Below, piece by piece: positions 33,711 to 43,001 of a stretch of 64,000 nucleotides of DNA (position 1 is the stretch's first letter; each line of letters starts with the position of its first letter). The stretch is from positions 59,652-123,651 of the forward strand of contig NZ_ATZF01000014.1 in assembly GCF_000428065.1 (NCBI RefSeq). The letters are read 5' to 3'. The DNA comes from Shimazuella kribbensis DSM 45090 (GTDB lineage: Bacteria > Bacillota > Bacilli > Thermoactinomycetales > Thermoactinomycetaceae). Made by a program: the position numbers and the translations under genes. The notes below the pieces were generated by a model. The model saw only the letters and a program-made list of their open reading frames with translations. It did not search any database and was not told the DNA's origin.

Positions 33711-34106
33711 TCAAGAAGAATTACTCGGTTTGCTCACTAATATTTTCTTGGATACGACAAACGTAAAAGGAATGGCGATCAACGAAGCCAAAAGTGGTGC
33801 AATATTTTCATCCATTCCTAGCTGATCGACCAACAAGTAAACACTACTGGTCGTTATCGTGATATTCACCACATAGGTCAAAGGAAATTGGAAAAATTTC
33901 TTCAAACTTGGTTTTGTTTTATAAGTGAAATATGTATTCATAAAAAAAGATCCAATCATACTCAGCACAAAAGCTGAAATATGGGAAAGGAGATAAACCC
34001 AGCTAAACACATGTAAAAACAAAAGATAAAGGGCATAGTAAGTTCCTGTATTGATCACTCCCACCATACAAAACCGTATCAAGGGAAAATATTTTTGCAC
34101 ATTCAT
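33711..34106 (-). CDS. GtrA-family membrane protein (polyprenyl-sugar flippase)
   Basis: 131 residues with four helices: FPLIRFCMVGVINTGTYYAL, WVYLLSHISAFVLSMIGSFF, FQFPLTYVVNITITTSSVYL and IAPLLASLIAIPFTFVVSKK. The FxxVGxxN start and NTYFTYK after TM2 are GtrA signatures. It probably works with the GtrB-like glycosyltransferase at 29.9 kb, although the two genes are convergent and not in one operon. Confidence 0.88.
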   Translation of the reverse strand: MNVQKYFPLIRFCMVGVINTGTYYALYLLFLHVFSWVYLLSHISAFVLSMIGSFFMNTYFTYKTKPSLKKFFQFPLTYVVNITITTSSVYLLVDQLGMDENIAPLLASLIAIPFTFVVSKKILVSKPSNSS

Positions 34107-34249
34107 TTGGATACTCCTCTATTCATTTTCCTCCGCATTAGTATAACGCAAAGATAGTATTTCCGTTATTTTTTTCTTTCACATCTTGAAGTCCTTCTTT
34201 AGAAATTATATAATTTTAGTCAATTATTTAGAGATGGGAGAGAAAACAA

Positions 34250-35692
34250 ATGTCAACAAAACGCACATTGTTTGATAAGATTTGGGATTCACATATCGTC
34301 CACCAAGAAAGCGGGAAACCATCTCTCCTCTACATAGATTTGCATTTGATTCATGAAGTTACTTCCCCTCAAGCATTTGAAGGATTGCGACTTGCAGGGC
34401 GTTCCATTCGTAGACCGGACCTTACAGTAGCTACGGTGGACCATAATATTCCTACCACCGATCGAAGCCTACCAATTGCTGATCCTATCTCACGCCAACA
34501 GATTGAAACGCTAAGAGAGAATTGTCAAAATCATAAAATTACTTTATATGACTTGGATAGTAGAAATCAAGGGATTGTCCATGTCATCGGGCCAGAGCTT
34601 GGACTTACCCTACCCGGAAAAACCATCGTATGTGGAGATAGCCATACATCTACCCATGGCGCATTTGGCGCACTTGCTTTCGGGATTGGAACTAGCGAAG
34701 TAGAGCATGTCATGGCAACACAATGTCTGCCTCAATCCAAACCCAAAACAATGGAAGTTCATTTCAAAGGAAAGCTGCCTTATGGAGTGACGGCAAAAGA
34801 TGTTGTGCTTCATTTGATCAACCAAATCGGTACAGCTGGCGCTACAGGCTATGTGATCGAATATACAGGGGAAGCGATTCGTCAAATGTCCATGGAAGAG
34901 AGAATGACGATTTGTAATATGTCGATTGAAGCTGGGGCACGTGCTGGAATGATCGCTCCAGACGAAACAACCTTCTCCTATTTGCTAGGTCGCAAACATT
35001 CACCAAAAGACAAAGAATGGGAAACAGCAGTAGCTGCTTGGAAAGAGCTTGCCACTGATGATGATGCAATCTACGATACCCGTGTCGAAATAGACGTAAC
35101 AGAAATTGCGCCACAAGTAACATGGGGTACTAGCCCTGGCATGGGTGCAGATATTACTCAATTGGTCCCAAATCCAGCTTCATTCGAAACAAGTACCGAA
35201 CAAAAAGCTGCTGAATTAGCTCTGCAATACATGGGACTTACTGCTGGGACACCGATGGCAGAAATCGCGATCGATCGTGTGTTTATCGGTTCTTGCACCA
35301 ACTCTCGTATTGAAGACCTGCGAGCAGCAGCAGAAGTAGTGGCTGGATATCAGGTAGCAGCTACCGTTCAAGCAATGGTCGTACCTGGATCACAACAAGT
35401 GAAAGAACAAGCAGAAACGGAAGGCTTGCATCAAATCTTTTTAGATGCTGGTTTTGAGTGGCGAGAAGCTGGATGCAGCATGTGTTTAGGGATGAATCCA
35501 GATATTATTCAGCCCGGTGAACGCTGTGCTTCTACCTCCAACCGTAACTTTGAGGGTCGCCAAGGCCGAGGCGGCAGAACCCACTTGGTCAGTCCTGTAA
35601 TGGCTGCGGCAGCAGCTATTGAAGGTCATTTTGTAGATATCCGTAATTGGAAATTCAATCGGAAGGAGAAAGCAGATGGAGTCACTTCGTAA
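34250..35692 (+). CDS. leuC: 3-isopropylmalate dehydratase large subunit
   Basis: 480 residues, the usual length. [38 protein letters not shown], the first 4Fe-4S Cys in [14 protein letters not shown] (~348) and the other two in [13 protein letters not shown] (~408, 411), then [22 protein letters not shown]. Isomerises 2-isopropylmalate to 3-isopropylmalate with LeuD in leucine synthesis. Its stop overlaps leuD by 17 bases. leuA and leuB are not adjacent. Confidence 0.96.
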   Translation: MSTKRTLFDKIWDSHIVHQESGKPSLLYIDLHLIHEVTSPQAFEGLRLAGRSIRRPDLTVATVDHNIPTTDRSLPIADPISRQQIETLRENCQNHKITLYDLDSRNQGIVHVIGPELGLTLPGKTIVCGDSHTSTHGAFGALAFGIGTSEVEHVMATQCLPQSKPKTMEVHFKGKLPYGVTAKDVVLHLINQIGTAGATGYVIEYTGEAIRQMSMEERMTICNMSIEAGARAGMIAPDETTFSYLLGRKHSPKDKEWETAVAAWKELATDDDAIYDTRVEIDVTEIAPQVTWGTSPGMGADITQLVPNPASFETSTEQKAAELALQYMGLTAGTPMAEIAIDRVFIGSCTNSRIEDLRAAAEVVAGYQVAATVQAMVVPGSQQVKEQAETEGLHQIFLDAGFEWREAGCSMCLGMNPDIIQPGERCASTSNRNFEGRQGRGGRTHLVSPVMAAAAAIEGHFVDIRNWKFNRKEKADGVTS

Positions 35693-36272
35693 GCATATTG
35701 GTAAAGTTGTGCCTTTGGATCGTGCGCACATAGATACAGATGCGATTATACCCAAACAATTTTTAAAGAGGATCGAACGCTCTGGTTTTGGCCAGTTCCT
35801 GTTCTACGAATGGAGATTTGACGAAGCAGGCCAACCAAACCCTGACTTTGTATTGAATTATCCTATCTACCAAGGAGCTTCCATCCTCCTTGCCAGAGAA
35901 AACTTCGGCTGTGGTTCCTCACGCGAACACGCACCTTGGTCTTTAGCTGACTATGGATTCCGTGTAGTTATCGCACCTTCATTTGCTGATATTTTTTATA
36001 ACAACTGTTTTCAAAATGGCATGTTGCCATTGGTGTTGCCGGAAAAACAAGTACAAGAGTTATTTGAACGCGCCAAAGAACATGAGAGCTATCAGTTAAC
36101 AGTCGATGTAGAAAATCTAGTTGTTACGGATAACTTCGGATTGAAATACACTTTTGAGCTTGATCCTTATCGCCAACACTGCTTAGTTAATGGGCTTGAT
36201 TTTATTGGGCTTACACTTCAACATGAAGATAAAATTACCCAATATGAAAAAACAAAACAACTTCAATACTAG
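35676..36272 (+). CDS. leuD: 3-isopropylmalate dehydratase small subunit
   Basis: 198 residues. [20 protein letters not shown], the [22 protein letters not shown] swivel-domain motif, and [18 protein letters not shown]. Forms the heterodimer with LeuC. AAGGAG lies upstream within leuC; translational coupling is likely. Confidence 0.96.
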   Translation: MESLRKHIGKVVPLDRAHIDTDAIIPKQFLKRIERSGFGQFLFYEWRFDEAGQPNPDFVLNYPIYQGASILLARENFGCGSSREHAPWSLADYGFRVVIAPSFADIFYNNCFQNGMLPLVLPEKQVQELFERAKEHESYQLTVDVENLVVTDNFGLKYTFELDPYRQHCLVNGLDFIGLTLQHEDKITQYEKTKQLQY

Positions 36273-36290
36273 TTTCCTCTAAACACAGCA

Positions 36291-36326
36291 AAAACGTATG
36301 GATAAATAATCCATACGTTTTCTTTA
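36291..36326 (+). terminator. leuCD terminator
   Basis: AAAACGTATGGAT and ATCCATACGTTTT form a 13-bp stem around 5 bases, followed by TCTTTATT. Confidence 0.9.
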
Positions 36327-36349
36327 TTGGAACAACCATTGTTATCGAG

Positions 36350-36381
36350 CCCGAACAGCTGCTGGAAAGCAGTTGCTCGGG
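36350..36381 (-). terminator. hairpin after islet F, no U run
   Basis: CCCGAACAGCTGCT pairs at 12 of 14 positions with AGCAGTTGCTCGGG around GGAA. No U run leftward. Confidence 0.55.
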
Positions 36382-36434
36382 TGTACCTCACATAGAGGCA
36401 CGTTTACAAGAAGAATTTCCTGTAGCTCTCTGGA

Positions 36435-36695
36435 TTACATGAACAGAGGAAAGCGGACCTTGCCGTTCTGGTCAACTGCGCAAACGCGCCCTTCCTTGTC
36501 GGTAAACCAGCAGATCACGATGCCTGAATCGATGCGGTACTCCTTGCCTTCTTCATCGACGTAGAAGGACTCTTGTGTGTGAGGGTCCATCCTCCTGTCG
36601 ACCTTAACCTTCATTGGTACGGGACGACTGGCGTTGGTCGCCTGGAAAGAAAGTGACTCCCCATCGAACACAGGAGCAATCACAGAAGATGACAC
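36435..36695 (-). CDS. GC-rich islet F protein, 86 residues, soluble
   Basis: Starts at GTG 36695 behind AGGAGG. Beta-rich: MSSSVIAPVFDGESLSFQAT, PMKVKVDRRMDPHTQE, then FYVDEEGKEYRIDSGIVICW and FTDKEGRVCAVDQNGKVRFP. The last two segments look like two similar beta-hairpins of the form 'D-EGK-Y-I' and 'D-NGKVRF'. All five Lys codons are AAG. Not recognised. It lies between leuD and bioY. Confidence 0.72.
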   Translation of the reverse strand: MSSSVIAPVFDGESLSFQATNASRPVPMKVKVDRRMDPHTQESFYVDEEGKEYRIDSGIVICWFTDKEGRVCAVDQNGKVRFPLFM

Positions 36696-36788
36696 AGGAA
36701 CCTCCTGTAGGTTGAATGATCTATAATCATTTTAAATTTAATTTCTGTAAATTGGCAACAAGTAAACTCTTTTCATAAACAGTATCCA

Positions 36789-37367
36789 CTATTTATTCTT
36801 TCTCTCTTGCGGAGCAAAAGATGGCATCGCCCGAAACAATGAAAAAGTAAGTATGGTAGCCAGTATAGCCTTTGCAATATCACCTGGTAAAAAGACGAGA
36901 AATACTTTGTTGAAAAGATCCATGCTAAAAGGAAGATTGGACGCAATCAGGAACCAAGGGAAACCTACTGCATGAATAATCAATTCTCCCCCAATCATAA
37001 ATACAAGAAACAGATGCCACCAAGAGATATGTTTGTTTCGACCTAATCGTTCAATTATCAAACCAACCACAAACGCAGCAATCAAGAATCCAAAAATATA
37101 TCCCCCTGTTGGACCAAATAATACTCCCATCCCCCCTGTACCTCCACTCAGTACCGGAGCACCGACTGCTGCTAATAAAATCCAGACGATTACGCTGATT
37201 GCACCCCATCGTGAACCTAAGATCGCACCAGTTAGTAAGACCATCAACGTTTGTAATGTAATGGGGACAGGTCCGATTGGAATAGAGATTTGACTTCCTA
37301 CTGCCAATAGTGCTGCAAATAGAGCGGCAAGTACCATATTTCGAATCAAAATAGAAGATGATGACAT
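36789..37367 (-). CDS. bioY: BioY biotin transporter (ECF S component)
   Basis: 192 residues with six helices. Family motifs: ALFAALLAVGSQISIPIGPV, ITLQTLMVLLTGAILGSRWG, GGTGGMGVLFGPTGGYIFGF and LPGDIAKAILATIL. Imports biotin alone or with an EcfAT module located elsewhere. A BirA-type operator lies just upstream, so repression by biotin is likely. Confidence 0.95.
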   Translation of the reverse strand: MSSSSILIRNMVLAALFAALLAVGSQISIPIGPVPITLQTLMVLLTGAILGSRWGAISVIVWILLAAVGAPVLSGGTGGMGVLFGPTGGYIFGFLIAAFVVGLIIERLGRNKHISWWHLFLVFMIGGELIIHAVGFPWFLIASNLPFSMDLFNKVFLVFLPGDIAKAILATILTFSLFRAMPSFAPQERKNK

Positions 37368-37425
37368 ATAACATAATTCCTTTCTGCTTAAGCATTCTAT
37401 ATTAGGATAAATTTAAATACTACTA

Positions 37426-37457
37426 TTGTCAACAAATATACATTTATCGGTTTACAA
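37426..37457 (-). promoter_or_regulatory. BirA-type operator of bioY
   Basis: Read leftward, TTGTAAACC and GTTGACAA are separated by ~15 bases, an inverted repeat like the Firmicutes BirA box (TTGTTAAC...GTTAACAA type), ~60 bases before the bioY start and overlapping a TTGACA-like -35. Confidence 0.65.
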
Positions 37458-37510
37458 TTTGTTGCATACATGAAAAAGCGATAACTTTATTCCATTTCTT
37501 CAGTAAAAAA

Positions 37511-37537
37511 CCGACTTCCTTTATTGCAAGGAGTCGG
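37511..37537 (-). terminator. terminator downstream of islet G
   Basis: CCGACTTCCTT and AAGGAGTCGG (one bulge); in leftward transcription a run of six U follows. This is a host-style backup ~120 bases past the islet's own hairpin. Confidence 0.65.
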
Positions 37538-37607
37538 CCTTTGTATTTTTAACACACTACTTTATTTGTAAATGTTCTTATTCACGTTTTTCTAATAATA
37601 AATCAGC

Positions 37608-37641
37608 CGGGCGCGCGAAGACAGTTGTCTTTGCGCGCCCG
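37608..37641 (-). terminator. very GC-rich hairpin after islet G, no U run
   Basis: CGGGCGCGC (37608-37616) pairs with GCGCGCCCG (37633-37641), extended inward by AAGACA/TGTCTT. No U run follows leftward. Confidence 0.65.
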
Positions 37642-37659
37642 AGACCCCGGAATGTCAGG

Positions 37660-38061
37660 TCAGATGCTCATCAGAGTGATCGGCTTCACACCTGCCTGCC
37701 GAAGAGAACTCGTATCCAGCAGAAAGTCCATACCGTCATCAGCGCGGATGAAGGGGGGGTTGATCATCCCTTCCGGCACAGTCCACAGGAGAACCTTGTC
37801 GTTCTCAAAGACGTTCTTGGAGACGTTCTGGAGAACGAACTGTCCGCTCGTGGCGTCCAGCGAGACACCCAGCTCCGTCAGATCGAGCTGCGCCCCCTTG
37901 AAAGGGGTCAGGTTCATCCACACATCGCGGTGGCGACCTTCACCCATGGGGTCGCGCACGAGATAGGTATTGAACCCGACGATCTCCCTCGCGATCAGCT
38001 TGGATCCCTCGACGAAGATGACCTTGATGGCCTCATCGGTTTCGACGATCAAAAACTGCAT
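37660..38061 (-). CDS. GC-rich islet G protein, 133 residues, soluble
   Basis: Starts at ATG 38061 behind AGGAAGGG; a TATAAT lies at ~38105 (leftward). Sequence: MQFLIVETDEAIKVIFVEGS, KLIAREIVGFNTYLVRDPMG, LTPFKGAQLDLTELGVSLDA, FENDKVLLWTVPEGMINPPF. Mostly beta strands with acidic loops, no Cys, no membrane segment. All six Lys are AAG. No family recognised; the compact, single-domain nature suits a phage- or plasmid-type accessory gene. Confidence 0.72.
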   Translation of the reverse strand: MQFLIVETDEAIKVIFVEGSKLIAREIVGFNTYLVRDPMGEGRHRDVWMNLTPFKGAQLDLTELGVSLDATSGQFVLQNVSKNVFENDKVLLWTVPEGMINPPFIRADDGMDFLLDTSSLRQAGVKPITLMSI

Positions 38062-38291
38062 GTTGTTCCCTTCCTACCAGACTTTCTGGGATCAGGTACC
38101 ATTATTATACTACAAAAGAACCTAGATCCATACCTGCTTATATTTAATATTCTAAACTTAATACCATCTTTTCTTTCGTTACATGCAATCGGAGCTGGTT
38201 TCTTTTTTGACTTCTATTTGTATTATTGAACTAGTGTGCAAATTTCTACGATCTATTCTTCCAAATCAAAATCCCCTACTTGAGGAGTTTT

Positions 38292-38711
38292 CTATTTTAC
38301 ACCTGTTTGCAAATGAACTTTTTCCACGCACTTCTCTATCTCTCTCGTAATTTGTGAACCTTTAAAACGCAATAACTTCCATCGATGTTTTTTCCGTATA
38401 TAATACGCTTTCTTACGATCACGCGCTTTTTGCTTTTTGGAACTGTGGTATGCTTCTCCATCACACTCGATGACCAGTTTGTATTTGGGAATCGCTAAAT
38501 CACAACGATATGGTCCCATCGCATATTGTGCATTGACTTTGTATCCGGCTTTTTGTAGTGCTACATATAGTTTTCTTTCAATCGGGCTACTTCGCGTTCG
38601 AATGTAATGAATATCAGGCAACTTCCCCGTTTTTAACCATTGATAAAAAAACAAACTGATACTTCCGATATCATCTCGAAAACGAATCCATTGAATGAAT
38701 AATGGTGTCAA
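38292..38711 (-). CDS. DUF559-like PD-(D/E)XK nuclease-fold protein
   Basis: 139 residues. SPIERKLYVALQKAGYKVN, AQYAMGPYRCDLAIPKYKLV, IECDGEAYHSSKKQKARDRK and HRWKLLRFKGSQI give the D-(x)n-ExD/K core of Vsr/DUF559-type endonuclease folds (Asp in RCDLAI, Glu in VIECDG). It starts with a TTG (38711) eight bases after GGGAG. No methylase or defence gene is adjacent, so its role is open. Confidence 0.8.
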   Translation of the reverse strand: MTPLFIQWIRFRDDIGSISLFFYQWLKTGKLPDIHYIRTRSSPIERKLYVALQKAGYKVNAQYAMGPYRCDLAIPKYKLVIECDGEAYHSSKKQKARDRKKAYYIRKKHRWKLLRFKGSQITREIEKCVEKVHLQTGVK

Positions 38712-39008
38712 AGATTACACTCCCAGTTGTAAGAATCAATTTTGTTCCTGTTTATCAATCGATAGGATGTACATACGAAAAAATAATTTCCTCTAATCCC
38801 TCTGCCTACTTCTCTACTAACAAAGATGCTATTTATATTAAACAATTTACTCATTGGCTGATCTTTTCTACTCTCTCTATTTCAATTATTTGTATCATAC
38901 CATTATATTACAAAAAATTTATTTTTTTCATTTTCTGATGAAGGAAAAATGTATACGTTCTATTGTACTTAAAAAAGCAAAAGAGTGATGGGAATCATTG
39001 AAAAGGAA

Positions 39009-39045
39009 TTGAATAAATATTAATATTTATGTATAATAATTCATG
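39009..39045 (+). promoter_or_regulatory. tandem ARG boxes upstream of argF
   Basis: TATGTATAATAATTCATG (39028-39045) fits the AhrC/ArgR box TNTGNATWWWWATNCANA at nearly every position; TTGAATAAATATTAATAT (39009-39026) is a weaker second copy. TTATACT at ~39051 is a likely -10. The 440 bases before argF hold nothing else convincing. Confidence 0.7.
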
Positions 39046-39150
39046 TCATGTTATACTAAATAGCAGTCTGATACGAATTTCAGCACTCTCCTCCAGACAA
39101 ATCTGCATATTTATTTGACTGAAGCACACTGAAATGGGAGTTGATCTTGC

Positions 39151-40116
39151 ATGCATACCTCGTTTGTTCCACATGTCCTAAAATCCTGTAAAGGAAAAAG
39201 CTTGTTAACATTAACGAACCTTTCTCCTGAAGAAATCACAAACTTACTGGATCTAGCTTATCAACTTAAAAAATCCACAAATAACGATGAAGAATTTAAA
39301 CCTTTGATCGGTAAAACACTCGCAATGATTTTTGATAAACCTTCTACAAGAACGCGAGTCTCTTTCGAAGTGGGAATGATGCAATTAGGCGGACATGTAT
39401 TGAATCTAAATCGACAAGACATTCAATTGGGCAGAGGGGAATCCATAGAAGATACGGCAAAAGTGCTTGCTCGCTATATTGATGCCATTCTCATTCGTAC
39501 ATTTGACCATGAATCTGTGGAAATATTGGCTCAAACAACTACTGTTCCTGTAATCAACGGTTTGACAGATCCTTATCATCCCTGTCAAGCACTCGCTGAT
39601 CTTTTAACTTTACAAGAAGAAAAAGGTCATTTGACTGGTTTAAAAGTGGCTTATATCGGTGATGGAAACAACGTGCTTCATTCGCTCATGCACGGTGCAG
39701 CAGCAACAGGTATTCACCTGACCATCTCCACCCCAAAAGGATATGAACCTGATCCAACTGTCTGGAATGAAGCAGAGACATTAGCAACTACAACAGGGGC
39801 CACGCTTACCTTTCATAATAACCCTCTTATTGCTGTAGAAGATGCAGATGCAGTTTATACAGATGTCTGGGCAAGTATGGGGCAAGAAGAAGAAAAAGAA
39901 AAGCGACTGCACGATTTTGCTGGTTTTCAAGTCACTCAAACCATGATGAACAAGGCCAAAGACGATGCCATCTTCTTGCACTGCTTGCCAGCTTATCGTG
40001 ATTTGGAAGTATCAGCCGAAGTGCTGGATGGTCCGCAGTCTGTAGTATTCAATCAAGCAGAAAACAGACTTCATACCCAAAAAGCTTTGTTAATCGCCTT
40101 GCTTGCAGATGTTTAG
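39151..40116 (+). CDS. argF: ornithine carbamoyltransferase
   Basis: 321 residues. Carbamoyl-phosphate site KPSTRTRVSFEVGMMQLGG (~62-80), FDHESVE, PVINGLTDPYHPCQALADLLTL, and the ornithine site HCLPAYRDLEVS (~276). Makes citrulline from ornithine and carbamoyl phosphate. A single gene with ARG boxes upstream, so probably repressed by ArgR/AhrC with arginine (biosynthetic role). GGGAG lies 10 bases before the ATG. Confidence 0.95.
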   Translation: MHTSFVPHVLKSCKGKSLLTLTNLSPEEITNLLDLAYQLKKSTNNDEEFKPLIGKTLAMIFDKPSTRTRVSFEVGMMQLGGHVLNLNRQDIQLGRGESIEDTAKVLARYIDAILIRTFDHESVEILAQTTTVPVINGLTDPYHPCQALADLLTLQEEKGHLTGLKVAYIGDGNNVLHSLMHGAAATGIHLTISTPKGYEPDPTVWNEAETLATTTGATLTFHNNPLIAVEDADAVYTDVWASMGQEEEKEKRLHDFAGFQVTQTMMNKAKDDAIFLHCLPAYRDLEVSAEVLDGPQSVVFNQAENRLHTQKALLIALLADV

Positions 40117-40121
40117 CATCC

Positions 40122-40150
40122 ATAAAAAAAAGGGGCTGGAAAGCCCCTTA
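40122..40150. terminator. shared terminator of argF and the MATE gene
   Basis: AAAAAAAAGGGGCT-ggaa-AGCCCCTT; the A run supports leftward termination and it overlaps the last codon of the MATE gene. Confidence 0.8.
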
Positions 40151-41620
40151 TGATGCAAATAAACTCTCATGTTGTTTTCGTTTCCACACCAATACATAAA
40201 ACAGGTAAAGAATCAGCAGCATAATCCCATCAGCGATAGGGTAGGAGAGCCAGATGCCGAGCAAACCCATTGGCTCCGATAAAGCGACTGCCACTGGAAC
40301 CATTATCAACCAAATACAGCCAATCGTAATGATGGTAGGTACGACAACAGTACCTGTTCCTCGCATAATGCTGGATAAAATCATAGCATGTCCAAAAATG
40401 ATCAATGCCCACAGCACCGCAAACAATACATCATTAGCCATTTCAATCGTCTTAGGTTCCTTCAAAAACAAATGTAAAATTGGATTGCTGAACAAATAAA
40501 CAATCCCGATCAAAACTACACCGAGTATATAATTAATACCTAGTGAGTAACGCAATAAAGCATGTAATCGATGACTTGCCCCTGCACCAATAAACTGTGC
40601 TGCAAATACTCCTGCTGCCATTCCGAGACTGAGCATCGGCATCTGTACAAAATTCAACACTTGAATTACTGCACCATATGCCGCAGTCGCTTGTTCTCCA
40701 TGCTCATTAACAAGGAAAACAACAGCAACTTCAGATAGAGAAATAGCAATCATTTGTACACTGGACGGTATTCCAATTTTCACTAATAACTTTAAAATGG
40801 AAAGATCTAAGCCTATGTTTTGGAAAAAGCCTTTATTTAGTGCTAAGACATGTTTTTTCCATTTTAAATAGAAAAGAAGCGCCACAAAGGATATCAAGGT
40901 AGACAGCACATATGCTAATGCTGTCCCTGATATGCCCATCTGAGGCAAACCGAGCCAACCAAAGGTCAACACAGGTGTAAGCACGATATTTAAGACAGTA
41001 CTGATTAACAAAAACACAAATGGAGTTTTTGCATCTCCTGTTCCCCGTAAGATGGTAGTATAACTCACATATACAAAAATAAGTGGAAGACTCGCAAATA
41101 TAATCTTCCCAAATTGGGATGCCTCTGGTTGTATAGCTGGAGCTGCGCTGATCATCTCTAGTATCCTATCAATAAAAACGACTCCAATAATCGCCATCAC
41201 TGTTCCCAGTAAAAAAGAAAATTTGATAGTCGTATCTACCGTTTTGCTTAGTTCTTTTAATTTTCCCGCACCATAAGCTTGTCCAATCAATACCAAACTC
41301 CCTGATCCAAGCCCAATAACTAAAGATATAAGGAAAAAGTTCACAGGCAAAATCGTACTAACAGCGGCAAGGGAAGTTTCCCCTAATCCTTTCCCTATAA
41401 TCATCGTACTTACAACCCCGCCCAGCGATTGTAAAATATTGCTAAGCATTAATGGTATAAGAAAAACGACGATAGGTTTCAACATCGATTTATTTGGATC
41501 TAATAAGTCAGGGTGAATGTTCCGTTTCGTATCTGTAGAATTTTCTACTATCGATTCAACCAAAGGTGTGGGAGCTTCCACGACCTCTACTGCTGAAGTA
41601 GGTTGTTTGTTTTCTTCCAT
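40148..41620 (-). CDS. MATE-family multidrug/toxin efflux pump
   Basis: 490 residues with 12 helices, after a ~45-residue polar N-terminus that includes Glu/Pro/Val-rich residues. IVVFLIPLMLSNILQSLGGV, VSTMIIGKGLGETSLAAVST, VLIGQAYGAGKLKELSKTVD and the second-half equivalents FAAQFIGAGASHRLHALLRY show the internal duplication of MATE/NorM proteins. Exports cationic drugs using Na+ or H+. Substrate not predictable. Confidence 0.93.
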   Translation of the reverse strand: MEENKQPTSAVEVVEAPTPLVESIVENSTDTKRNIHPDLLDPNKSMLKPIVVFLIPLMLSNILQSLGGVVSTMIIGKGLGETSLAAVSTILPVNFFLISLVIGLGSGSLVLIGQAYGAGKLKELSKTVDTTIKFSFLLGTVMAIIGVVFIDRILEMISAAPAIQPEASQFGKIIFASLPLIFVYVSYTTILRGTGDAKTPFVFLLISTVLNIVLTPVLTFGWLGLPQMGISGTALAYVLSTLISFVALLFYLKWKKHVLALNKGFFQNIGLDLSILKLLVKIGIPSSVQMIAISLSEVAVVFLVNEHGEQATAAYGAVIQVLNFVQMPMLSLGMAAGVFAAQFIGAGASHRLHALLRYSLGINYILGVVLIGIVYLFSNPILHLFLKEPKTIEMANDVLFAVLWALIIFGHAMILSSIMRGTGTVVVPTIITIGCIWLIMVPVAVALSEPMGLLGIWLSYPIADGIMLLILYLFYVLVWKRKQHESLFAS

Positions 41621-41822
41621 GTGTTATCACACCCTCTAAAACAATATGCTATTCTCAAAAAAAAGCCTTGCAACTTATTTCTTAAGGCTCAGACTTTCGA
41701 TCGACTTTTACTTGTATGCAACTAACACCATATTTATTCCTCCAAACCTCAAAAAAAGGAGCCACTCTGGCTCTTTCCATCATTTCATCTTACCTGTTAT
41801 TTGCTTTTTTTACAAGATACTT

Positions 41823-42116
41823 TTGACACTCCATACGGCTAAAGCCGTAGGATTCTTGGGACGGTAGTCTCATGACTACTTCATTACCAAGCTAACCCCG
41901 TGAGCCCCACGGTTCATTACAACAGAATAGTCCTACTGCTTGGTTTTCGCATTTCAAACTATCCAAGAAATGTAATTGATGGTAGTTTATCATCGGAATG
42001 TATGTTTGTAAATATATTTTCTGAAAAAGTGTTGGACTTGTGAGAGGGCTGAACCCTTTCTCGTCCAACGCTTGCTTTTATCCCACGATTTAAACCGTAG
42101 GTTTTCTCACTCGCAA
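41823..42116 (-). mobile_element. IS200/IS605-like element without transposase, family B copy 2
   Basis: Opposite orientation to the copy at 17627. Right end hairpin CCATACGGC-taaa-GCCGTAGG (41831-41851) next to TTGACACT; left end hairpin CCCACG-atttaaa-CCGTAGG (~42082-42101) next to CTCACTCGCAA. The internal blocks ATGCGAAAACCAAG-AGTAG and GGGGTTAGCTTGGTAATGAA match copy 1, but ~120 bases are missing. It begins two bases past the gerQ stop codon. Confidence 0.75.
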
Positions 42117-42117
42117 T

Positions 42118-42429
42118 CTATAAATTTTTACTAGCTAAGTTTGCCCGATCATGAAACTCAATATAATCAACATTAATATTCAGCAACATATTGTCTTTGC
42201 CGGTTTCTTGATCTGTTACTAAAATAAAATCTCGTCCGACTTGACGCAACACGCCATATACCGTTCTGCTATTTCTCTCTTCATTCTTCTCGTAAGTAAG
42301 ATAAACCGTAATTGGTCTACCAACGTTTTGGGATAACAAATCTTCTGAGTATTTCCTCGCTGTTGTTGGTTCTTGTCTAGGTTGTTGTGGTGCTGTCAAA
42401 TACGCTCCATATGGATCATACCAGTACAT
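42118..42429 (-). CDS. gerQ: spore coat protein GerQ
   Basis: 103 residues, shorter than the ~180 of B. subtilis. The N-terminus is Tyr/Pro/Gln-rich (MYWYDPYGAYLTAPQQPRQE) and the conserved domain follows: NVGRPITVYLTYEKNEERNS, VLRQVGRDFILVTDQETGKD, MLLNINVDYIEFHD. GerQ anchors CwlJ in the coat during germination. GGAGGTAATGTG precedes ATG 42429. The stop lies two bases from a family B element, which may have replaced the original C-terminus. Confidence 0.85.
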   Translation of the reverse strand: MYWYDPYGAYLTAPQQPRQEPTTARKYSEDLLSQNVGRPITVYLTYEKNEERNSRTVYGVLRQVGRDFILVTDQETGKDNMLLNINVDYIEFHDRANLASKNL

Positions 42430-42453
42430 CACATTACCTCCATTTATCTGATC

Positions 42454-42876
42454 TTAATAGACTTCTGGACAATCTGCTGGTGTGGGAATGAAGAAACAAT
42501 GCGCCTTGTATCTCCCGCTATTTGCTTGACCAAACCACTTTGCCGGACAAGTCCCTACAGGTCGATAAAACCAAAGTGAATTTGTCCCTGGGTCCAATCT
42601 CCTCCCATCGATCACCTGTTGTGCTAACCGAACATCTCGATCTCGAGCCCGCTGATAAAAATATGGTTTTTGTGTCGATTCAAATCCACCAGGACTTTGG
42701 AAAACCATCCTGGTAATAGTATTGATGTCTTTGAAATCCAAACACCTTACCTTTACCCGATTCACCCCCACATTGCCCACTAAAAGCATCCCTGTATTTC
42801 CATCTTCTTCTGCTTCTGCACGCATCAATCGAGCCAGAAGTTGCACCTCTTCTGACTTATGTCTTATGACCGCCAC
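42454..42876 (-). CDS. cwlJ: cortex-lytic hydrolase CwlJ
   Basis: 140 residues, no signal peptide, as expected for CwlJ. LMRAEAEEDGNTGMLLVGNV with the catalytic Glu, YFYQRARDRDVRLAQQVIDG, SLWFYRPVGTCPAKWFGQAN and HCFFIPTPADCPEVY are family hallmarks. It degrades spore cortex during germination and needs GerQ, the next gene (24-base gap). The GTG at 42876 is preferred because GAGGTGATG precedes it and the product then begins like B. subtilis CwlJ. Confidence 0.93.
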   Translation of the reverse strand: MAVIRHKSEEVQLLARLMRAEAEEDGNTGMLLVGNVGVNRVKVRCLDFKDINTITRMVFQSPGGFESTQKPYFYQRARDRDVRLAQQVIDGRRLDPGTNSLWFYRPVGTCPAKWFGQANSGRYKAHCFFIPTPADCPEVY

Positions 42877-43001
42877 GATGTCATCACCTCTTAGCAAAAC
42901 TTATGCAGGTAATCATGTTATTATCCCTTTTATTCATTATGATTCGAAAATAGGAGAAGAAGTGTACTCCTCTAATAAAGTACACTTGATGAAATGATAG
43001 G

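Noticed and set aside
32898..33740. 280-codon open frame on the plus strand opposite the HU-like gene
   Set aside because: It owes its length to the GC-rich 30-bp repeats; the product is Ala/Arg repeats, while the minus strand encodes a complete HU domain with a ribosome binding site.
38702..38938. 78-codon frame before argF
   Set aside because: AT-rich, no ribosome binding site, end overlaps the DUF559-like start; nothing recognisable.
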